Source: UBA2588 sp002339805
GTDB taxonomy: Bacteria > Chloroflexota > Dehalococcoidia > Lucifugimonadales > UBA3495
Assembly (NCBI GenBank): GCA_045562555.1
Contig: JBJKVO010000016.1
Location: 1 to 64,000 of the forward strand
Length of the DNA stretch: 64,000 bases
Direction: 5' to 3'
Each line of letters begins with the position of its first letter. Position 1 is the stretch's first letter. The position numbers and the translations under genes were made by a program. Below are positions 35,255 through 43,716 of this stretch, in pieces. Under the pieces are notes generated by a model, which had not been told where the DNA came from, ran no database searches, and saw nothing but the letters and a program-made list of their open reading frames with translations.

Positions 35255-36025
35255 TTAGTCTCCTGTGAATTTGGGTGTCCGTTTTTCAAAGAATGCTTTC
35301 AGGCCTTCTGCTCTGTCAGCGGTGGATTGGAGCAAGACACTTAGGTCTCCTTCCATTGCGAGGGCTTGGTGTAAATGCAGAGATAAACCACTCTTTACGG
35401 CTTCCTTTACGTATTTTAATGATGCTGGGGATGAAAGCGCTAACTTGGTCACCATTTGGTCTAGTTCGGTTTCAAAATCTTCGTGTGACACAATGCGAGT
35501 TGCAAGTCCTACTTCGAGAGAGTCTACAGCTTCCAAAACCCGATTTGTATAAAGCATGTCGTTCGCTGTAGTCCTCCCCACGGCATTAACTAACATTGGT
35601 ATGCCGTTATCCCAAGGAAAGTTGTATTCTGTAGCATTTAAGCTAAAAGTAGATATATCTGATACAAGTCTTATATCTCCAGAAAGTGCTAATTCAAGAC
35701 CATGATCTGAAACCCTGCCGTCAATTCCCATTATGACCGGTACGGGTATGTTGGATACCATTTGGGAAATTTGTAATGCGTGTATTGCACTATGCATTGA
35801 TGCGAGTGAGTTGTTGGGGTTTGCAGGTAATAATTGACGACCTGTAGAAAACACTTGGTTTGTTCCACTAGTGAATACCCAGACTAGTATCGTTGGGTCC
35901 CATTGTGTGCTTTCCACGAATTCACGCAAAGATTCGCAAAAAGGTTCATCTATAGTATTTGTACCTGCTTCGTCGGTTAGGTTGATGTAGCACACGCTGT
36001 TTTGGAATTTATAATCGAAATTCAT
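35255..36025 (-). CDS. Enoyl-CoA hydratase/isomerase family protein, altered active site
   Basis: A 256-residue crotonase-fold protein of normal length, ending in the family-typical AEGLKAFFEKRTPKF. The oxyanion segment reads FSTGRQLLPAN. The first catalytic Glu is kept (HGLELALSGDI), but the second, usually in a FGxPE motif, is not: the sequence is FSLNATEYNFPW. It may be an isomerase, hydrolase or other crotonase rather than a hydratase. It is the first gene of the ECH-PHP-ECH-ligase run on the minus strand and is divergent from groES. Confidence 0.83.
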   Translation of the reverse strand: MNFDYKFQNSVCYINLTDEAGTNTIDEPFCESLREFVESTQWDPTILVWVFTSGTNQVFSTGRQLLPANPNNSLASMHSAIHALQISQMVSNIPVPVIMGIDGRVSDHGLELALSGDIRLVSDISTFSLNATEYNFPWDNGIPMLVNAVGRTTANDMLYTNRVLEAVDSLEVGLATRIVSHEDFETELDQMVTKLALSSPASLKYVKEAVKSGLSLHLHQALAMEGDLSVLLQSTADRAEGLKAFFEKRTPKFTGD

Positions 36026-36119
36026 GGAATGTATTGTAGCTCTCCAGTCAATATAAAGAGACGTTTAATGTTTATTTGGCTAGGGTTGTAATGCAAATTC
36101 ACTGGGCGAGGTATTAGCC

Positions 36120-36148
36120 TTGACAATACATACCCCCTTTTTTATAAT
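36120..36148 (+). promoter_or_regulatory. Perfect sigma-70 promoter for groESL
   Basis: TTGACA (36120-36125), exactly 17 bases, then TATAAT (36143-36148). Transcription should begin near 36155, ~68 bases before groES. Confidence 0.88.
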
Positions 36149-36155
36149 TTTTGTT

Positions 36156-36182
36156 CGCGTGGTATGCTAATGTACCACTGCG
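36156..36182 (+). promoter_or_regulatory. Inverted repeat at the groESL transcription start
   Basis: CGCGTGGTA (36156-36164) pairs with TACCACTGCG (36173-36182) around an eight-base spacer, with one bulged base. It overlaps the predicted +1, where HrcA usually binds CIRCE, but the sequence is not CIRCE (TTAGCACTC-N9-GAGTGCTAA). It is a candidate operator or 5' UTR hairpin. Confidence 0.5.
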
Positions 36183-36222
36183 CAAAATCACGCGGCGGCG
36201 CGGTAAGTTATAGGAGGCTAAA

Positions 36223-36516
36223 TTGGCAATTAAATTTTCTCCATTGGGTGAAAGAGTGGTGGTCAAGCCTAGGGATCAAGAAGAACAAACCACTGGTGGT
36301 ATTTATTTACCAGACACTGCAAAAGAAAAACCTCAAGAAGGAAACATAGTAGCAGTAGGAAAAGGCAGAGTAGCAGATAACGGCTCTCTGGTAGCTATGG
36401 AATTATCCGTAGGTGACAAAGTTATATATTCGAAATTCGCAGGAACTGAATACAAAGATGGTGACGACGAATATTTGATCATGCGAGAGAGTGATATCCT
36501 CGCTAAAATTTCATAA
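36223..36516 (+). CDS. groES: Co-chaperonin GroES
   Basis: A 97-residue GroES that caps the GroEL chamber. FSPLGERVVVKP, the mobile loop TTGGIYLPDTAKEKPQEG, GDKVIYSKFAGTEY and the C-terminal MRESDILAKI are typical. The start is TTG at 36223, 5 bases after TAGGAGG; no ATG lies in a suitable place. groEL follows 26 bases later. A consensus promoter with an inverted repeat at +1 lies upstream. Confidence 0.97.
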   Translation: MAIKFSPLGERVVVKPRDQEEQTTGGIYLPDTAKEKPQEGNIVAVGKGRVADNGSLVAMELSVGDKVIYSKFAGTEYKDGDDEYLIMRESDILAKIS

Positions 36517-36542
36517 TTACGTATTAGATAAGGAGGATTAGA

Positions 36543-38162
36543 ATGCCCGCAAAAAAGCTGGCTTACTCTGAGGATGCTAGAAAAACTCTTAGAGTAGGTA
36601 TCGACACTCTGGCTGATTCAGTCAAAGTGACATTAGGACCAAAAGGTCGCAACGTTGTGTTAGATAAAAAATTTGGCCCGCCATTGGTATGTAGTGACGG
36701 AGTGACCATAGCCAAAGAAATTGAATTACCTGATGCTTTTGAGAACATGGGAGCTCAGTTGATTAAAGAAGCTGCGACAAAAACAAATGATGCAGCTGGT
36801 GATGGAACCACTACTTCTATTGTATTGGCTCAAGCCATTGTAGCTGAAGGATTTAAAAACGTTACTGCTGGTAGTAACCCAATGGCAATAAAACGAGGTA
36901 TAGAGATAGCTGTAAGCGCTATAGTCTCAGAATTGCAAGGGATGGCTGTACCAGTAGAGACAAGAGAAACCATCGCACAAGTTGCGAGTTTATCAGCTCA
37001 TGAGGATGCGATTGGTGAAACGATAGCTGAATCAATGGAAAAAGTCGGTAAAGATGGCGTGATTACAGTGGAGGAATCCAAATCTTTATCAGATGAAATT
37101 GAATATGTAGAAGGTATGCAAATTGACCGAGGTTACATATCACCTTATTTCGTTACCAATTCTGACAGAATGGAGACTGTGATTGAAGATGCAACTCTTA
37201 TAATCACTGACAAAAAAATATCTGCCGTACAGGATTTGGTTCCTGCATTGGAAAAATTGATCCAAATTGGCAAAAAGAATGTTGTCGTAATTGCTGAAGA
37301 TGTAGACGGTGAAGCTCTTGCTACTTTGGTTGTAAATAAATTAAGAGGGACACTAAATATATTAGCTGTTAAAGCTCCAGGGTTTGGCGATAGGCGAAAG
37401 GCGATGTTAGAAGATATCGCTATATTGACTGGCGGTAAAGTGATTAGTGAAGATACTGGAAGTAAAATAGACACTGCAGAGCTCGAAGACTTCGGTACCG
37501 CTCGTAGTGTCTCTTCAACTAAAGACGAGACAACTATCGTTGAAGGTCACGGTTCAGAAGGAGACATTAGTGGCCGTATTAATCAAATAAAGGCACAAAT
37601 AGAGGATACGACCTCTGAATTCGATAGAGAAAAACTACAAGAAAGAATGGCAAAACTTACAGGTGGTGTTGCAGTCATCAAAGTGGGAGCTGCTACGGAA
37701 ATCGAACTCAAAGAAAGAAAAGCTAGAGTTGAGGATGCCTTATCAGCTACTCGATCCGCTGTGGAAGAAGGAATTGTTCCTGGCGGTGGAGTTGCTATGG
37801 TACGGGCTCAACGAGCTCTGGATAATCTACAGGACTTAGATCGGGATGAACAAGTTGGTGTGGATATTATTCGACGCAGTGTAGAACAGCCTATGAAAGT
37901 CATCGTCGAGAATACTGGCCGAGAAGGAGCGGTAGTTCTTAATGAGGTGCAACAGCACTCAGATGATTATGGTTATGACGCAGATGCTGGTGAATACGGG
38001 CCAATGCTAGAGGCTGGTATAGTTGATCCATGTAAAGTGACTCGATATGCTTTGCAAAATGCCGCAAGCGTTGCTGCTATGGTGCTTACTACAGAGTCTA
38101 TGATCACAGAGATTCCTGAACCTGCTAGTGCAGCTCCTCCTATGCCACCAATGGATTATTAA
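36543..38162 (+). CDS. groEL: Chaperonin GroEL
   Basis: A 539-residue 60-kDa chaperonin forming the ATP-driven folding ring. VTLGPKGRNVVLDK, the ATP-binding TNDAAGDGTTTSIVLAQ, the apical-domain APGFGDRRKAMLEDIA and the equatorial EEGIVPGGGVAMVRA are clear. The C-terminus is Pro/Met-rich (PPMPPMDY) rather than the GGM repeat of enterobacteria. AAGGAGG precedes the ATG. A strong intrinsic terminator follows 18 bases after the stop. This is the only groEL in the window. Confidence 0.98.
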   Translation: MPAKKLAYSEDARKTLRVGIDTLADSVKVTLGPKGRNVVLDKKFGPPLVCSDGVTIAKEIELPDAFENMGAQLIKEAATKTNDAAGDGTTTSIVLAQAIVAEGFKNVTAGSNPMAIKRGIEIAVSAIVSELQGMAVPVETRETIAQVASLSAHEDAIGETIAESMEKVGKDGVITVEESKSLSDEIEYVEGMQIDRGYISPYFVTNSDRMETVIEDATLIITDKKISAVQDLVPALEKLIQIGKKNVVVIAEDVDGEALATLVVNKLRGTLNILAVKAPGFGDRRKAMLEDIAILTGGKVISEDTGSKIDTAELEDFGTARSVSSTKDETTIVEGHGSEGDISGRINQIKAQIEDTTSEFDREKLQERMAKLTGGVAVIKVGAATEIELKERKARVEDALSATRSAVEEGIVPGGGVAMVRAQRALDNLQDLDRDEQVGVDIIRRSVEQPMKVIVENTGREGAVVLNEVQQHSDDYGYDADAGEYGPMLEAGIVDPCKVTRYALQNAASVAAMVLTTESMITEIPEPASAAPPMPPMDY

Positions 38163-38180
38163 ATCTGGTGTTACACGGTA

Positions 38181-38218
38181 AATATGCCCTTCCAAAAACG
38201 GAGGGGCATATTTTTTTT
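38181..38218 (+). terminator. Intrinsic terminator of groESL
   Basis: AATATGCCC (38181-38189) pairs with GGGCATATT (38204-38212), extended by about four more pairs, with an A-rich loop and a run of eight T at 38211-38218. Confidence 0.92.
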
Positions 38219-38261
38219 ATACTTTTGAATTGTTGTAAAAATTATTACATACGAAGAGGTA

Positions 38262-38894
38262 GTGGTGCCTGTAGATAAATTATTTAACTCTCCTCAAGAA
38301 GCACTTGCTTGTTTGTCAGATGGTCAGGTTATAGGTGTATCTGGCTTTGAAGGACAAGGAGAACCAATTGCGTTGCTTCGGGAATTGAGCAAGATGAATA
38401 TTCAAAAGTTGACACTACTGTTTGATTTTCCGACATCTATTTCTTCAGAAGGGTCGAGCGTTTTATATGATTTGTGTCTGTCTGGGCGAGTCCAAGAAGT
38501 TATCACCTGCAACAGAGCCAGTGAATATGTTGGAGTTAGCTCAGAATTAGTAGACAAGGTTAAATTGACATTTGTTGAACGAAACCTTTTAGCGGAACAG
38601 TTACGAGTTATAGGAGCGGGACTCGGTAGTGTGGAATTTGTGCGCCCATCAGAAAACGCTATGCGGTATGAAGGGATAAGACTGGATGTCGCTCTTATAA
38701 AAGGATTTCAAAGCGATCATTTGGGTAACACTGTTTACCAAGGAACCAGTAGGAACTGGTCTCCAGTTATGGCTATGGCTGCCCGTATCACTATTGCGGA
38801 ATCAGATTCGTATGTTGAACCTGGTGTGATTGATCCAGAAGGTATTATCACTCCGGGTATTTATATTAATAGGATCGTTTGTGTTAATTCATGA
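38262..38894 (+). CDS. CoA-transferase family I subunit A-like protein, divergent
   Basis: A 210-residue protein with the A-subunit fold of 3-oxoacid CoA-transferases. The C-terminal half is well conserved (VALIKGFQSDHLGNTVYQGTSRNW; PGVIDPEGIITPGIYINRI), cited here in pieces. The N-terminal glycine loop is altered (GFEGQGEP) and the usual SNNxG strand is FDFPTS. The FxGxxY segment before the LxADxALI strand is shortened. The start is GTG at 38262 or 38265, with AAGAGG just upstream. With the N-terminal half of the next protein it would make a complete but degenerate A/B pair. The same A fold recurs, better preserved, in the C-terminal half of the next protein. Substrate and activity are unknown. 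Confidence 0.78.
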   Translation: MVPVDKLFNSPQEALACLSDGQVIGVSGFEGQGEPIALLRELSKMNIQKLTLLFDFPTSISSEGSSVLYDLCLSGRVQEVITCNRASEYVGVSSELVDKVKLTFVERNLLAEQLRVIGAGLGSVEFVRPSENAMRYEGIRLDVALIKGFQSDHLGNTVYQGTSRNWSPVMAMAARITIAESDSYVEPGVIDPEGIITPGIYINRIVCVNS

Positions 38895-38915
38895 AACACA
38901 CGATAGGAGGATAGG

Positions 38916-40301
38916 ATGCGGATAACGCAAACACAGGAAAACCTGTTAATAAAATGTGCGGAATATTTGACTCCAGGACAGGTAGTATCCTTAGGTTTTG
39001 GGTTACCAGGCGAACTACCCATGGCTTTAGCAGGTAAATATCCCTATGTTTTTCTTACGTCTTCCGGACTAGTAGGTGATTGGGAAAATGCAGGATCTCC
39101 CAGTGATTTTATTGATGGCAATAAAAACCACGTCAAATTGCGCCCAGGAAGCTCCGTTTTAGGTTTCGGGGAAAGAGCATCCTTAATTACTGGCGGTTAT
39201 GTTGAAGCAGTTGTAATTGAACCAAAGTCATTAGACAGACAAGGTAGATGGACCCCTGTGAGTTCAGATGTTGGAGACTTGCTTTCACTAATGAACCATT
39301 CAGAGCGTTTGATTGGTTTATTAGAACTTGAAAACCAATCGGATAAATTTGTGGATTCCTTGAGTGAAGACGTATGTAGCCCTAGGAAAATGGACAAAAT
39401 TATCACTGACATGTGCGTCTTATCGGTAACGGATCAAGGCTTAATAGTCGATGAAATTAGAAAAGATTATGATGCGAATGATATTAAAAACAAATTAGGT
39501 GCAGATGTATTGATTAGCGAATCCTGCAGGTTTTATGATCCACTTAGCTTTAATAAGGGTGGCAATAGCAAGATTTCAAAGGTATATAAAAATGGTCGAT
39601 CAGCTGTATCTGATATCTCGGATGGATCAGTGGTTATGATCGACGGATTTGCTGGGCCGGGTGGTATGGCTCATTATTTGCTAGTTTCTCTTAGAGATCA
39701 GGGAGCTAAAAACCTGACAATAATTAGCAATACAGCGGGGATCGCTAGGGTTGTCAATTTTGGTACCCCTCCAGGGAAATTGGTGATAGATCACAGCATA
39801 CTGATTGACAATGGCCAGGTAGGCAAAGCAATAGCCTCTTATCCAGTTTCTCCGTCAGCATCTAATCCGAGTTCTTTTGAGTTAGCATATCGGGCGGGGG
39901 AAGTAGATTTAGAGTTGGTTCCGCAAGGAACACTTGCTGAACGGTTACGTGCAGGTGGTGCAGGAGTTAAATGTTTTTATACTCCGACTGGCGCTGGAAC
40001 TCTTATCGCCGAAGGGAAAAACGCCTATAACCTGGATGGGAAAGAATACGTGGAAGAATCTGGTTTGATCGCCGATTATTGTATTATCAGGGGCTACAAG
40101 GCTGATAGATTCGGGAATGTGGTTTACAAAGGCACGTCTAGAAATTTTAATTCTGTTATGGCACCAGCTGCAAAGATTAGCATTGTGGAAGTAGATGAAA
40201 TAGTTGACGATGGTGCATTAGACCCAGAATTGATAGTGACTCCAGGAGTGTTTGTAGATAGGATAGTAGTAAGACCAAGTGATTTTTCACCCTACGAATA
40301 A
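38916..40301 (+). CDS. Fused CoA-transferase: degenerate B domain joined to an A domain
   Basis: A 461-residue protein with two family I CoA-transferase domains in B-A order. Residues ~1-215 match a B subunit (GFGLPGELPMAL; GFGERASLITGGYVEAVV; MDKIITDMCVLSV; GLIVDEI). The catalytic Glu position is Ser49 in FLTSSGLVG, where active B subunits have ESG or ENG. Residues ~220-461 match a full A subunit (SKVYKNGRSAVSDISDG; SNTAGIARV; QGTLAERLRAGGAG; YKADRFGNVVYKGTSRNFN). Eukaryotic SCOT has the opposite, A-B, order. The simplest origin is a tandem duplication A1-B1-A2-B2 with loss of the B1 stop. The C-terminal A domain probably pairs with the intact B subunit encoded next. Confidence 0.85.
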   Translation: MRITQTQENLLIKCAEYLTPGQVVSLGFGLPGELPMALAGKYPYVFLTSSGLVGDWENAGSPSDFIDGNKNHVKLRPGSSVLGFGERASLITGGYVEAVVIEPKSLDRQGRWTPVSSDVGDLLSLMNHSERLIGLLELENQSDKFVDSLSEDVCSPRKMDKIITDMCVLSVTDQGLIVDEIRKDYDANDIKNKLGADVLISESCRFYDPLSFNKGGNSKISKVYKNGRSAVSDISDGSVVMIDGFAGPGGMAHYLLVSLRDQGAKNLTIISNTAGIARVVNFGTPPGKLVIDHSILIDNGQVGKAIASYPVSPSASNPSSFELAYRAGEVDLELVPQGTLAERLRAGGAGVKCFYTPTGAGTLIAEGKNAYNLDGKEYVEESGLIADYCIIRGYKADRFGNVVYKGTSRNFNSVMAPAAKISIVEVDEIVDDGALDPELIVTPGVFVDRIVVRPSDFSPYE

Positions 40302-40328
40302 TTTCGTGAACCAATTAAAGGATGTGAA

Positions 40329-41000
40329 TTGATGGATGATTTTAGACTGGATAGGGAAATTGTAGCTATGAGAGTGGCTAAAGAGTTGCCAAACGGAAGC
40401 TATGTGAACCTTGGAATTGGTATTCCCACTTTGGTATCTAGTTTCGTACCTGAGGGGAGCGTTGTTTTTTATCACAGTGAAAGCGGGGTCTTGAATTGTG
40501 GTCCTTTAGCCGAAGAAGAAGAAGAATGTGATATTGATTTAATCAATGCTGGAGGTCAGTTCTTAAAAGAAGTACCAGGAATGGCATTCTTCAGTTCAGT
40601 TGAGGGTTTTGCTATGATCAGGGGAGGACACGTGGACGTTACCGTGTTAGGAGCTCACCAGGTGTCTGCAAAGGGAGATTTAGCAAACTGGATGCTCCCA
40701 GAAAGAGGCGTAGGAAACATTGGAGGAGCGATGGATTTGGCTGCTGGAGCTGGTGCGGTCATAGTTGCAATGGAGCATAATAGTCGAGATGGCGGTATGA
40801 AGATAGTAGAAGAGTGCACTAACCCTCTTACCGGGAAACAATGCGTAACTCTAATAGTGACCGATGTTGCAGTAATGCGGCCTACCAGCGAAGGATTGGT
40901 TCTAGAAGAGATAGCTCCTGGTTGGACAGAATCCGAAGTTCAATCAATTACTGGAGCTAAGTTGATTACCTCGGGTGAAGTCAAAGAGTATGAACTCTAA
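40329..41000 (+). CDS. 3-oxoacid CoA-transferase subunit B, catalytic
   Basis: A 223-residue B subunit with all active-site features: GIGIPTLV, the catalytic Glu in FYHSESGVLNCGP (about residue 50), DVTVLGAHQVSAKGDLANW, GGAMDLAAGA and the C-terminal CVTLIVTDVAVM...EEIAPG stretch. The family transfers CoA between succinyl-CoA or acetyl-CoA and a 3-oxoacid such as acetoacetate. It lies 27 bases after the fusion gene, whose A domain is the likely partner. The start is TTG 40329 or the adjacent ATG 40332; AAAGGA lies 7-10 bases upstream. Confidence 0.92.
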   Translation: MMDDFRLDREIVAMRVAKELPNGSYVNLGIGIPTLVSSFVPEGSVVFYHSESGVLNCGPLAEEEEECDIDLINAGGQFLKEVPGMAFFSSVEGFAMIRGGHVDVTVLGAHQVSAKGDLANWMLPERGVGNIGGAMDLAAGAGAVIVAMEHNSRDGGMKIVEECTNPLTGKQCVTLIVTDVAVMRPTSEGLVLEEIAPGWTESEVQSITGAKLITSGEVKEYEL

Positions 41001-41089
41001 AGTAGAATTCCTCTCGTTGACTTAGAGGTTTGCTGCATGGTAAATTCCAACCTATCACAGATTATATTTGAATCTAAGTGGAGATATTG

Positions 41090-41869
41090 ATGTCAGACAA
41101 ATTAGTAATTGCCGGCAAGGAATTTGATTCAAGGCTCATCGTAGGGACTGGTCGATATCGAACAGACCAGGACATGATAGAGGCTCTTGAGGCATCCGGT
41201 ACGGGCATGGTTACTGTTGCCATAAGACGACTAGATTTGGATAACCCTGGAGAGAAGACAATCTTAGATCAAATTGATTGGAATAAATACAATATTCTGC
41301 CTAATACGGCAGGTTGTTCTAGCGTGGAAGAGGCGATCTACGTAGCAAAGCTCGGCAGAGAAATCACTAAAACTGATTTCGTTAAACTAGAAGTGATTGC
41401 TGACAGTAGATATTTATTCCCAGACCCTGTCGGTACATTCGAAGCGGCTAAGCAGTTGATTTCTGAAGGTTTTATTGTATTACCTTACATACATGCCGAT
41501 CCCGTCCTAGCACAAAGATTAGAAGATATTGGTTGCGCTACAGTTATGCCTCTTGGGTCTGCTATTGGTTCTGGTCAAGGCATACACACAGTCGAAGAAG
41601 TGAGGATAATTATTGAACAGGCTTCAGTACCTGTGATTGTAGACGCAGGTTTGGCAGTTCCTTCAGATGCCTCCAAGGCATTGGAGTTAGGAGCAGATGC
41701 GGTCTTAGTTAACACTGCCATAGCCCAAGCTGAGAATCCTGCATTAATGGCTCATGCATTTAGGCAAGGAGTTGAAGCAGGTAGGTCAGCTTATCTGGCA
41801 GGGAGGATAGACGTTAGGACTACGGCAATTGCTAGCTCTCCATCTGCAAATATTCCCACCAATACGTGA
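41090..41869 (+). CDS. thiG: Thiazole synthase
   Basis: A 259-residue ThiG that builds the thiazole phosphate of thiamine from deoxyxylulose phosphate, dehydroglycine and ThiS thiocarboxylate. RLIVGTGRYRT, TVAIRR, PNTAGC, the Schiff-base Lys in VKLEVIADSRYLFPD, MPLGSAIGSGQG and VDAGLAVPSDASKALELGAD (quoted in part: AGLAVPSDA) are typical. I use the ATG at 41090, 6 bases after GGAG, over the GTG at 41078. thiE overlaps its end by 4 bases. No TPP riboswitch is visible upstream. Confidence 0.96.
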   Translation: MSDKLVIAGKEFDSRLIVGTGRYRTDQDMIEALEASGTGMVTVAIRRLDLDNPGEKTILDQIDWNKYNILPNTAGCSSVEEAIYVAKLGREITKTDFVKLEVIADSRYLFPDPVGTFEAAKQLISEGFIVLPYIHADPVLAQRLEDIGCATVMPLGSAIGSGQGIHTVEEVRIIIEQASVPVIVDAGLAVPSDASKALELGADAVLVNTAIAQAENPALMAHAFRQGVEAGRSAYLAGRIDVRTTAIASSPSANIPTNT

Positions 41870-42519
41870 TTCCATCAGAACCACTAATGCCACTTTTAAT
41901 GTTGGTTACCAACCGACATGTTGTTTCCTCGAGGCATAAACTTTTAAGAAATATTGAAGCTGCTGTGAGGGGTGGGGTAGACATAGTGCAAGTAAGAGAA
42001 AATGATCTTCCTGAATCAGAAATAAGAGAACTATGTAAAGATATCAAAACTATAGCCAATGGGAACTCTTTAGTTATAATCAATGACCGCACTGATATCG
42101 CGGTATCCTCAAGCTTAGACGGAGTCCATTTGACAGAAAAATCTGTGTCCCCAGAGGTTGCTAAAAGGATCTTAGGTTCCCAGGCATTTGTGAGCGGATC
42201 TTGCCATAGTCTCGGTAAGGCATTGGAACTATTCTCTAAAGGTATCAATTCACTCGTGGTGGGCACTATGTTTGAAACAGAAAGTCATCCAGGGAAAATT
42301 CCTGAAGGCCCTGAATTAGTTGCGGAAATTAGGTCTCATGTTAATTGTCCTATTATTGGAATCGGCGGTATCACCATAAGTAATATTCCAAAAGTTTTGA
42401 AAGCTGGAGCCACTGGCATAGCTGTGATTCGTGAGATACTATGTTCGGCAGACCCAGAGTCAGTTGCCAGGGAATTAAAGATGAAATTAAATGAGGCTGT
42501 GACTAGAATAAATGATTAG
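41866..42519 (+). CDS. thiE: Thiamine phosphate synthase
   Basis: A 217-residue ThiE joining the pyrimidine and thiazole halves into thiamine phosphate. VTNRHVV at the start, VDIVQVREND, VIINDRTDIA, DGVHLTE, SCHSL, VVGTMFETESHPG and IIGIGGIT map onto the TIM-barrel phosphate and diphosphate sites. The start is GTG at 41866, overlapping the thiG stop. TenI, a close relative, lacks transferase activity, but the conserved QVRE, NDR and GIGGI motifs favour ThiE. thiS begins inside its last codons. Confidence 0.9.
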   Translation: MIPSEPLMPLLMLVTNRHVVSSRHKLLRNIEAAVRGGVDIVQVRENDLPESEIRELCKDIKTIANGNSLVIINDRTDIAVSSSLDGVHLTEKSVSPEVAKRILGSQAFVSGSCHSLGKALELFSKGINSLVVGTMFETESHPGKIPEGPELVAEIRSHVNCPIIGIGGITISNIPKVLKAGATGIAVIREILCSADPESVARELKMKLNEAVTRIND

Positions 42520-42715
42520 CTTAATAGTAAATGGTAAAAAGATCTCTTTTGATGATGGCATTAATATAATGGGTCTTATAGACCATTATAAGCTAGACAC
42601 TAAGTTTGTTGCCGTAGGCCATAATGGAGATGTTGTTAAGAAGGAACATTACCAGTCTGTATCGCTACAAGATGGAGACTCTGTGGAATTGGTAAAGCCT
42701 GTTGGTGGGGGCTAA
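42512..42715 (+). CDS. thiS: Sulfur carrier protein ThiS
   Basis: A 67-residue ubiquitin-fold sulfur carrier whose C-terminal glycine is converted to a thiocarboxylate for ThiG. It begins MISLIVNGKKISFDD and ends KPVGGG, with the needed Gly-Gly end. It overlaps thiE by 8 bases, and its stop overlaps that of the convergent quinone reductase gene. The activating ThiF and the amine-source enzyme (ThiO or ThiH) are not in the window. Confidence 0.93.
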   Translation: MISLIVNGKKISFDDGINIMGLIDHYKLDTKFVAVGHNGDVVKKEHYQSVSLQDGDSVELVKPVGGG

Positions 42716-43680
42716 ATGTCCAATATCACCTTGCCTCTGCTTTGACGTCCCGCTAGGTGATCATGTGCTTTCCCTACATCTTTCAAGTCTAAATTTTGAT
42801 CCACTATAAGTTTAAAATCGTCTGTATAGACCCCTTGTAATATATCTTTCATGGCAGTTTGATGGTCTAGAGTCCCAAAGGGAGATCTTCCCATACTGAA
42901 TCCGATAATTGTTCTGTTAAGGCTAGTGAAATCAGACGCAGGCAGATTTGCTTGTTGTCCCGATGCATTTCCGTAACTAAGTAACTTACCATAACTTTTT
43001 ACGCATCGAAGACTTTTTTCTAACGTGGGCCCTCCAACAGCATCTAGAACCATATCTATTCCCTCATTGTTGGTCATATCCATTACGATCTGCTCAAAAT
43101 TATCGGACGTATAATTAATTGTGTGGTCTGCTCCTAAGGTACTACACAGGTTTAATTTGTCTTCGGTTGATGCTGTGCTTATAACAGTGGCACCCCAATG
43201 TTTGGCCATTTGTATGGCGATGGTTCCTACTCCTGAGGCGCCAGAATGGACGAGGATAGTCTGGCCAGATTGCATTTCACCGCGGGTTCGCAATAAGTGG
43301 TATGCGGTCAGAAAAGTAAGAGGCATTCCTCCTGCGATTTTAGGATTTATTTTGTTTTCGTCATACGGGAACACAAAGTGTTTGTTCACTGAAACCATTT
43401 CTGCGTGGCATTGAGGTCCTAGAACTAAAACGTGCTGACCTACTTTGAAGCCATCTACACCGTCACCTAAGGCCAAGACGGTACCAGCGCCTTCTAACCC
43501 TAAGGTGCAAGGCAGATCTGGGCCCGGGTACCTTCCTTCTCGCCTTAATACATCAGCAAAATTGACGCCGCTTGATTGTAGTTTTACTAGTACTTGATTG
43601 CGCTTTGCTGAAAGATCTGGGATGTCTTGGATTTTTAAGACACTAGTATCCCCAAACTCATTTATTCTGACGGCTTTCAC
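42712..43680 (-). CDS. Zinc-free MDR oxidoreductase (quinone oxidoreductase-like)
   Basis: A 322-residue medium-chain dehydrogenase/reductase of the NADPH:quinone reductase/crotonyl-CoA reductase type. GVNFADVLRREGRYP, the NADPH motif in HSGASGVGTIAIQMAKHWGA, ADHTINY, VLDAVGG and the final GRQSRGKVIL are characteristic. The zinc ligands of alcohol dehydrogenases are absent. The start is GTG with AGGAGGA upstream. A promoter with a palindrome between -35 and -10 precedes it. Likely a cytoplasmic NADPH-dependent reductase of quinones, enals or enoyl compounds. Confidence 0.88.
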   Translation of the reverse strand: MKAVRINEFGDTSVLKIQDIPDLSAKRNQVLVKLQSSGVNFADVLRREGRYPGPDLPCTLGLEGAGTVLALGDGVDGFKVGQHVLVLGPQCHAEMVSVNKHFVFPYDENKINPKIAGGMPLTFLTAYHLLRTRGEMQSGQTILVHSGASGVGTIAIQMAKHWGATVISTASTEDKLNLCSTLGADHTINYTSDNFEQIVMDMTNNEGIDMVLDAVGGPTLEKSLRCVKSYGKLLSYGNASGQQANLPASDFTSLNRTIIGFSMGRSPFGTLDHQTAMKDILQGVYTDDFKLIVDQNLDLKDVGKAHDHLAGRQSRGKVILDI

Positions 43681-43716
43681 TATGCTCCTCCTACTATATG
43701 GTCAGTCTTTTTTTGA

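Noticed and set aside
36026..36222. CIRCE element before groES
   Set aside because: No TTAGCACTC-N9-GAGTGCTAA or close variant is present; only a different inverted repeat was found.
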